In this document: in pieces, positions 1 to 6,100 of the stretch
Numbering within the stretch: position 1 is the stretch's first letter
Layout: every line of letters starts with the position of its first letter
NCBI GenBank assembly: GCA_947489175.1
Contig: CANLED010000104.1
Location: 1 to 6,963, forward strand
Origin: Chitinophagaceae bacterium
GTDB lineage: Bacteria > Bacteroidota > Bacteroidia > Chitinophagales > Chitinophagaceae
Reading direction: 5' to 3'
Length of the DNA stretch: 6,963 nt
Notes under the pieces: generated by a model
What the model saw: only the letters and a program-made list of their open reading frames with translations
The model's database searches: none
What the model was told of the DNA's origin: nothing
Made by a program: the position numbers and the translations under genes

Positions 1-1602
1 AAAGTGATTGAAAGAAGCAACAAGAATGCTGTCATAGAAACCGGTGAAATAGAAATTGAAGTCACAGAATTCACCATTTTGAATAAATCGGCAGTCCCTC
101 CATTTACCATTCAGGACGATACGGATGGCGGAGATGATATCCGCATGAAATACAGGTATTTAGACCTTAGGAGGAATGCAGTAAAGAAAAACCTTGAATT
201 GAGGTATGCCGTTAACAGATCTGCACGAAACTACTTGCATGAAAATGCATTCATGGATATTGAAACACCATTTTTAATCAAATCAACCCCAGAAGGTGCA
301 CGTGATTTTGTAGTGCCCTCTAGGATGAATACTGGACAGTTTTATGCCTTACCACAATCACCACAAACATTCAAACAATTGCTGATGGTGAGTGGGTACG
401 ACCGCTATTATCAGATTGTGAAATGCTTTAGGGATGAAGATTTGCGTGCAGATAGGCAACCAGAATTTACACAGATAGATTGTGAGATGGCCTTTGTAGA
501 GCAGGAAGACATTTTGAATATGTTTGAAGGTTTGATAAAAACGATATTCAAAGATGTAAAAAACATCGATTACACAGATGTTGTTAAACGCATGACTTGG
601 GAAAATGCTATGTGGCAGTATGGAAATGACAAGCCAGACATACGTTTTGGTATGGATATTTGCACATTCAAGAAACCAGTTTCTGTTTATACCAGCAAAT
701 CCGATTATAGCAACCTAATTGCAGACGCAGGATTCGTGGTTTTTGATGGAGCAGAATCGGTGCTGGCAATTGCAGTTCCAGGTGGTGCTGCCTACACAAG
801 GAAGCAACTAGATGAGCTTACAGAGTGGGTAAAAAGGCCTCAAATTGGCATGAAGGGTCTTGCTTACATTAGGTACAATGAAGATGGAAGTTTAAAAAGC
901 AGCATAGATAAATTTTATAGCGAAGAGAGATTAAAGTTAATAGCAGACGCAGCTGGTGCCCAAAAAGGCGATATCGTCATGATTCTTGCTGGTGCTGAGG
1001 AAAGAACCAGGAAGGCCACCAGTGAGCTTAGGCTTGAGCTTGGAGAGCAGCTAGGACTAAGAAAAAAGGATGAACTGAAATTGTTGTGGGTGTTGGATTT
1101 TCCACTCTTTGAATATGCGGAAGACGACAACAGGTGGGTTGCCCGTCACCATCCGTTTACTTCACCAAAGCCGGATCAAATTCAGACCATGATTGAAAAT
1201 GATCCCTTAATTCATGATGCGGCCAACTATCTTTCTCATCCATACGCCCAAATCAAGGCCAATGCATACGATATGGTATTGAATGGCAATGAAATTGGTG
1301 GAGGTTCCATAAGAATATTCCAACGTGAGTTGCAAGAGAAGATGTTTGCAGCCCTAGGGATGTCAGAAGAAGAAGCGCTGCATAAATTTGGATTTTTATT
1401 AGGAGCATTTGAATATGGAGCACCGCCGCATGGTGGCATTGCATTTGGATTTGACCGTCTGTGTTCAATATTGGGGGGAAGTGAAAGTATTCGTGACTTC
1501 ATTGCTTTCCCCAAAAACAATTCAGGAAGGGATGTGATGCTAGATGCACCTTCTTCTATTGATGATAGTCAGTTGAAGGAATTGGGGATAGTAGTTGAGT
1601 AG
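1..1602 (+). CDS. aspS: Aspartyl-tRNA synthetase, bacterial type (5' partial)
   Basis: This cytoplasmic class II aminoacyl-tRNA synthetase charges tRNA-Asp with aspartate using ATP. The frame is open from base 1 and 533 residues are visible. The GTG at 4-6 aligns inside the protein, so it is not the start; most of the N-terminal anticodon-binding OB-fold, very roughly 60-90 residues, lies left of the window. Counting from that GTG codon, the class II core is complete. It has the motif 1 region with TPEGARDF (95-102), the aspartate-pocket segment QSPQTFKQLL (118-127), motif 2 FRDEDLRADRQPEFTQ (142-157), GNEIGGGSIRIFQRE (428-442) and motif 3 GAPPHGGIAFGFDRL (472-486). The long insertion at about 220-350 is the GAD-type domain that marks bacterial rather than archaeal/eukaryotic AspRS. 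The C-terminus aligns with that of E. coli AspRS (AFPKNNSG, then DAPS) and ends at TAG 1600-1602. The tRNA-discrimination residues of the OB-fold are outside the window, so discriminating versus non-discriminating cannot be decided. It converges with the minus-strand operon. Confidence 0.98.
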   Translation, partial: KVIERSNKNAVIETGEIEIEVTEFTILNKSAVPPFTIQDDTDGGDDIRMKYRYLDLRRNAVKKNLELRYAVNRSARNYLHENAFMDIETPFLIKSTPEGARDFVVPSRMNTGQFYALPQSPQTFKQLLMVSGYDRYYQIVKCFRDEDLRADRQPEFTQIDCEMAFVEQEDILNMFEGLIKTIFKDVKNIDYTDVVKRMTWENAMWQYGNDKPDIRFGMDICTFKKPVSVYTSKSDYSNLIADAGFVVFDGAESVLAIAVPGGAAYTRKQLDELTEWVKRPQIGMKGLAYIRYNEDGSLKSSIDKFYSEERLKLIADAAGAQKGDIVMILAGAEERTRKATSELRLELGEQLGLRKKDELKLLWVLDFPLFEYAEDDNRWVARHHPFTSPKPDQIQTMIENDPLIHDAANYLSHPYAQIKANAYDMVLNGNEIGGGSIRIFQRELQEKMFAALGMSEEEALHKFGFLLGAFEYGAPPHGGIAFGFDRLCSILGGSESIRDFIAFPKNNSGRDVMLDAPSSIDDSQLKELGIVVE

Positions 1603-1641
1603 TTGAAGGAGTTGAAGGGGTTGAAGGGGTTGAAGGGGTTG
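1602..1641. repeat. 9-bp tandem repeat array at the aspS stop codon
   Basis: Four consecutive 9-bp units start at 1602, 1611, 1620 and 1629. The first reads GTTGAAGGA and the next three GTTGAAGGG; a partial unit GTTG (1638-1641) follows. The array begins on the last base of the aspS TAG. A further unit-like copy, GTTGAAGGA (1572-1580), lies within the last codons of aspS, with a degenerate GTTGAGTA at 1594-1601 between them. Because the unit is three codons long, the array stays in the aspS frame and would read as Leu-Lys-Gly repeats if the stop were bypassed. Its function is unknown. It is most simply a small minisatellite generated by replication slippage. Confidence 0.9.
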
Positions 1642-1647
1642 CAAAAT

Positions 1648-1845
1648 TTATGGTTTGGTGTTGATATTTTTTCTGATAGGAATATTGAACTCTTTTTCAG
1701 CTATATCTACCATCATAGAAAATGCCATTGCTTTCAGTTCTGCATCCTTCACTTGTATTTCTAACTCAGCTATCCGTTTTTTCATCTGCTGAACCTCAAA
1801 TTCATCTTTTTGGGAACCAGAGGCTAATGGTATTTTTTTTCCATT
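1648..1845 (-). pseudogene. Relic of an IS3-type transposase subunit A (OrfA C-terminal part)
   Basis: A 65-codon open stretch on the minus strand ends at TAA 1648-1650 and is bounded upstream by an in-frame TAA at 1846-1848. The first in-frame ATG is at 1783-1785 and gives 45 residues. The translation has a heptad-like charged coiled coil (MKKRIAELEIQVKDAELKA), then MVDIAEKEFNIPIRKN and a terminal NTKP. This matches my recollection of the C-terminus of Bacteroidota IS3-family OrfA proteins: a leucine-zipper segment followed by an 'IAE.E..IPIRKK' tail. The N-terminal helix-turn-helix part is missing or decayed; the same frame upstream contains several stops. No orfB (DDE integrase) follows, because the downstream side runs straight into the 9-bp repeats and the aspS end. 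No terminal inverted repeats or target duplication were recognised. An unrelated small coiled-coil protein is the alternative reading. Confidence 0.65.
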
Positions 1846-1964
1846 TTATTGATATTTATAGCAAGTTTAGTCTTTTATTGCTGATTTTTAGTGAAATTAT
1901 CCGAATTACTTATCCTTCAGATCAAACTTACATGAACAGATTTAACGCAATACTTACTCAAAAT

Positions 1965-1999
1965 ATCATGTGTAGATATTCCGAGCATACATGATTTTT
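1965..1999 (+). terminator. Weak terminator-like hairpin with T-run
   Basis: ATCATGTGT (1965-1973) can pair with ATACATGAT (1987-1995), eight Watson-Crick pairs and one G-T wobble, closing a 13-nt loop. TTTT follows at 1996-1999 on the plus strand. The stem is AT-rich and the element lies about 360 bases past the aspS stop, so it would be a distal terminator at best. It may equally be a chance palindrome in AT-rich DNA. Confidence 0.25.
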
Positions 2000-2079
2000 G
2001 GTCAGAATTTGTTGATTATCATTTTAAAAATAGATAATGACTAGAGAAAATCTCTTTAACCCGTCCATTTAGAATGCGA

Positions 2080-2103
2080 TTGCTTAAACCTGCTTTAAGA
2101 CAA
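2080..2103 (-). terminator. Hairpin just downstream of the PorP/SprF gene
   Basis: TTGCTTAAA (2080-2088) pairs with TTTAAG (2094-2099) plus CAA (2101-2103), leaving one bulged A at 2100 and a 5-nt loop CCTGC. It begins about 10 bases past the stop codon of the minus-strand operon, where a 3'-end structure is expected. No T-run follows in the minus direction, so it does not have the canonical intrinsic-terminator form. It could serve as an mRNA 3' stabiliser or have no role. Confidence 0.3.
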
Positions 2104-2113
2104 GTCAAAGTAA

Positions 2114-3151
2114 TTAATATGGTGAATTATACCTTCCAATTTTTCTGCGGTAAGTGGGAAGGTACCTTTTATACAAAAAAGATAGTTCTACTGATTTGTA
2201 GTTGACAGATCCCGTTTTTGAAGTGGAAGCGTTTACATCGTAACTCAATCCAAACTGGAATCCATTGAATACGTAACCAATATATGGGGTTATCGCATCA
2301 TTTAATCGGTAGTAAAGTCCCAAATTAAAAATCCTAACTTTATTTTCTTCAAATGACTGTTCACCGTGTTGAATTCCCATCATTGCTCCCAATGAAGTGA
2401 TGCTCATACCATCTTGAATAATGTGTAAAGCGCTGAAATTTGCACTAATTAATTCATTGATAGCGGTTCCAAAATCTGCATGGGCACTGTATCTTGGAGA
2501 TATCTTTTTTGTAGGGTCATTCAAAAGACTCCTTTTGGTCTTAATGAACCGATACCCAGAAATACCAACATTTAAAAAAGAAAATTCAGTATCGTATGTG
2601 TACAGAAGTCCAGCTGTTGCCGAAGTGAATGAAGTTGAATTGCCAAGATTGGTTTCAGCTATGGGTAAGGCCTGATTAAACCCAGTGCTAGAAAGTTGTT
2701 GATCGAATGTCAATCCCCCAAGGTCAACCCTAGTGCTGTTGTTTACCATACCCAATGCAACTGAAATGCCATTACCATTGTCATCTAAAGCCTGATGGTA
2801 GCTTGCATTTAAGTTTATAAAATTGCTTTTATACAATCCCTCCATTGCCTTTTCTGAAAGTAACATTCCTCCAATCCCAAAATAACTTTGGTTTTCGAGA
2901 GATTTCAATTTGCCATCAATGGAAATGGTTTGGGTGCTATAAGGCGATATGTTTCCTATCCATTGGCGCCTGATGTTGCTTATTGCTCTCCAGTCTGCAT
3001 CACTGGATCCTGCTAAAGCAGGATTGACTGACAATGGCGATGCAAAAAACTGTGAAAAATTAGGCTCTTGTGCATGCACACAAACAGGAATTATTGCTGC
3101 CAAAGCAAAGCCAAACTGTAATAAAAATATTTTTTTTATTGATTTTTTCAT
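2114..3151 (-). CDS. PorP/SprF-family T9SS outer-membrane protein
   Basis: The 345-residue product is of normal length for the family. Residues 1-27 form a Sec signal peptide: a basic start (MKKSIKKI), a hydrophobic core and likely cleavage after VHA before Gln28. The mature protein opens with FSQFFASPLSVNPALAGS (32-49), the characteristic PorP/SprF N-terminal motif. The rest is built of alternating, aromatic-rich beta strands with many glycines, as in an outer-membrane barrel. It includes DAITPYIGYVFNGFQFGLSYD (285-305, positions given; key residues D285, G292, G301, S303-Y304-D305) and closes with a VELSFLY strand typical of the family. The ATG lies one base after the TGA of the adhesin gene, with no obvious Shine-Dalgarno, so translation is probably coupled. 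In Flavobacterium johnsoniae, SprF is needed for surface delivery of SprB, which is encoded just upstream; the same partnership is inferred here with the adjacent adhesin. Paralogues are usually many per genome, so no specific gene symbol is given. Confidence 0.93.
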   Translation of the reverse strand: MKKSIKKIFLLQFGFALAAIIPVCVHAQEPNFSQFFASPLSVNPALAGSSDADWRAISNIRRQWIGNISPYSTQTISIDGKLKSLENQSYFGIGGMLLSEKAMEGLYKSNFINLNASYHQALDDNGNGISVALGMVNNSTRVDLGGLTFDQQLSSTGFNQALPIAETNLGNSTSFTSATAGLLYTYDTEFSFLNVGISGYRFIKTKRSLLNDPTKKISPRYSAHADFGTAINELISANFSALHIIQDGMSITSLGAMMGIQHGEQSFEENKVRIFNLGLYYRLNDAITPYIGYVFNGFQFGLSYDVNASTSKTGSVNYKSVELSFLYKRYLPTYRRKIGRYNSPY

Positions 3152-3152
3152 C

Positions 3153-6100
3153 TCATCGTATTAACAATACACTACCTGTTTGTTGAACCTTGTTTCCCTT
3201 GATATCTATTCCTTCTGCAATCCACAAGTAAGCATCCATGGGTTGATCCTTACCAAAACTAATTCCGTTCCATCCTTGTGCAGTTGTTCGTGTTTCGTAA
3301 ACCTGTTTTCCGAATTTATTAAAAATTTTCAGGAAGGTCAACGACTTCATACCGGCTATATAAGGATAGAGAAGATCATTTACGCCATCTCCGTTAGGAG
3401 TGAAAGACTTGGGAACAAAAATATTGACCAAAGCTGAATCAAATACCAGCACTTTGACGGTATCTATGGTGATGCAACCTGCAGGAGACATCATCTTAAT
3501 AAAATATGATTGCGTTTGGTTATAGCTAAATACCGGATTGTTTATTCTGTAAAAATTGAGGCCCCATGAAGGTTGCCAATCATATGCGTAATTGATACCC
3601 TCAAAGGTTCTAGCCTTCAGTTGAATAGGCCTAGCTGAATTGGTGCTCACCGTTTCCAATTTCACCGCACGTATTGGCTCGGCAATCATGATCAGGCTGT
3701 CTTTTGAAATGGAATAGGTACAAGATGGAACACTGGCAGAAAGTGTGATTTTTTTCAATCCTCCTTTCTTGAAGACGGCTGTTGCATTGTACAATTTGGA
3801 GGAGTCTTCGCCGTTGAAATTCCATTTCCAGCTGATGTTCCTTACGGATGAGGTATCTGAATAATTGAGGAATTGTTTTACAGTGTTGATACAGTTCACA
3901 GGGTCATTTGTAAATGAAATATCAAATGTTTTCAGGTCTGCCATCTTGATGCTGTTTACTGACATGTTGGTACATCCCAAAGAGTCTGTTACTATGGCTG
4001 TGTAAGTACCTTGGACATAGGCATTGAAATTGACACTGTTGGCATTGCTAATTAAGGTATCATTCCGGTACCACTGGTACACCTTAGCTAATGGCGAGAT
4101 GGACATAGGCTGGAACTGTCCAATACAGATAAGGGTTCCATTTGGTGCATTGATTGTATTCAATGGCAGCTTGTTTAATCGCTGAACAATGCTGGCAACA
4201 CCATTTGAAGTGGAGTTTGTATCGCTTGAACAATAAGCATCACTTACATTCACAATGGTCATACGGTATACAGAATCATTGGGAAGATTGGATTGAACAA
4301 AAATTGAATTGGGTTTTGAAAAGCCTCCAACCTGGGTAAGGAAGCCATCTTTGTTATCGATATAACTGATAGACCAAGGACCTGTTCCCGTAAAACTGAG
4401 TCCCAAAGTATCTGCAGCGTTAATGCAAATATTAGCAGGCCCTGTTATCTTAACCCGTGGAGTTGGATTGACAGCAACCTTCAATTGGAAAGGTAGGCCC
4501 ATACAGCCATTGGTGCTTGTCTGAACCTGGTAACCTGCAAATACAATGCTGTTGCCAGAGTTCGTCAATGTTTGGGTTATGCTTGACTTATAGGTGGTAT
4601 CATTAGAAGTGTATCCACCCAATGCAAACGATGGATTGACTTCATTGAATTTCCATTTGTAAAGGGTATTGCTTGGCACCGCTGAGGGTGTGAAAACGAT
4701 TTGTTGTCCATTGCAGCTGTTGGCATTTTGATCTCCAATTTTAGCAATGGGCTTAACCGTAACAAATACATTGAATGGTTTTAGCGCACAAGTTGGATTG
4801 GAAGGAATTATGGTGTAGACAGCCAATGCATTAGAATTGATTCCACTGTTCAACGTATCATATACCAGGGTTTGAGGAGCTGTTTTTTGGGTAAAGCTAC
4901 TCAATGACCCTGATGGTAAAATGGTTGGGGCTGCCCAAGTATAGGTAGTGCGCATCGGTTCAAGATCAACAGGCAAGCTGAATTGGCTTCCGCTGCAAAT
5001 GGTAATTTTTTGATCCGGCACAATGGGTGCAGGATTAACAGTGAAAGTTACAAATTGTGTACTGTCTGTACAGCCATTGAAAGTAGTCCGGTAATTATAA
5101 ATAACCTTTATTGGATTGATTGTGGAATCGAGCAGGGTTTCATCTATAAGAAAGCTTCCTCTTGAAGACATATTACTTAATCCTGCAATGCTATCCCTAG
5201 TCCAAGTGAAAATGGTACCTGGTGTATTGCTGGTTGGAATATACGTAAATGGCGTACCGCTACAAATATCAGGCAATGTTTTGGGACTGCTCAAAACAGG
5301 AATAGGATTTACAACCACGCTCAATGTGAATGGATTTCCCAAGCAGCCCCCTGAACTGGCTCCTGGGATGATAGGCGTAAGGTTATATACAGCAACAGAA
5401 GGGAAATCAGTGAGATTCTTAAGACTTCCTGTAACGTTGGCTGCTGGTATGATGGTGTTTTCAGTTCCTCCAATCAATCCAACGCCAAGACTCGGTCTGC
5501 TCCAAAGGAAAACAGCACCTACGCTGTTAGGTGGGTTGATGGTGAAATTAGTGCCACTGCAAACAGGGGTTGTTTGATCATTCAACGTAAGTACCGGATT
5601 GACCACTTCATAAACAGTTTGCTGGTTAGTACATCCGTTAGCAGACATAGTAAATACATAAGGAACCTGAACAGTATTGAAAGTTGTGTTGGTTAGTTTT
5701 TCGCTGATGCTGTTGAACCCCTGTGTTAATGGTTCTGTTACTCCAACAACATAAGACCTAGACCAACTGAAACTCACATCCCTAGTACTACTAACAGGGG
5801 TATAATTGAAAAGATTCTCAGAACAGATTGGCGTTGGCTTGAAGGGACTGGTAAGAATAGGCTGTGGATTCACAACCACTTTAACCAACTGTGTTTTTGC
5901 ATTCAAACAACCGTTATACAGCAATGAAAACCGATAGTTTACCGTAATGGGGTCTCCTATTGAGTCAATAAGCAATTCGTTGATATCTGCATAACCAGAT
6001 GTGGCAGCATTTTGAAGACCTGATATCCCATCCCTCTCCCAAATGAAAGCAGTTCCAGGAAAATTACTAGTTGGCGTATAACTCAAAGTAGTTCCACTGC

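Larger units (their letters stand above)
1846..2113. other. AT-rich non-coding gap between the transposase relic and the PorP/SprF stop
   Basis: No convincing gene is seen here on either strand. On the minus strand, a 23-codon reading frame (ATG 1986-1988, stop 1917-1919) lies upstream of the relic in a different frame. It might be frameshifted remains of the same transposase N-terminus, but I cannot match it to a helix-turn-helix. The rest is stop-rich and AT-rich and contains the two hairpins listed separately. The gap lies between the 3' ends of convergent transcription units, so no promoter is required in it. Confidence 0.6.

Noticed and set aside
4..6. GTG as the start of aspS
   Set aside because: The frame is open to base 1 and the sequence from here aligns to the interior of AspRS, where VIER... 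continues the OB-fold-to-core linker. The true start is left of the window.
915..1520. Minus-strand frames inside aspS
   Set aside because: They lie antisense to essential, conserved AspRS segments (the GAD insertion through motif 3), are low in complexity or basic, and have no recognisable domain.
1722..1994. Plus-strand 90-codon frame in the intergenic gap
   Set aside because: It has no recognisable domain and an odd Phe/Leu/Ser-rich composition. The opposite strand carries a protein-like coiled-coil sequence, so this frame is best seen as its shadow.
5116..5577. Plus-strand 153-codon frame inside the adhesin
   Set aside because: It is antisense to well-conserved modules. Its repeated G-V-P-L-Q-like strings are the reverse complement of the repeating NP/TP and CSG codons.
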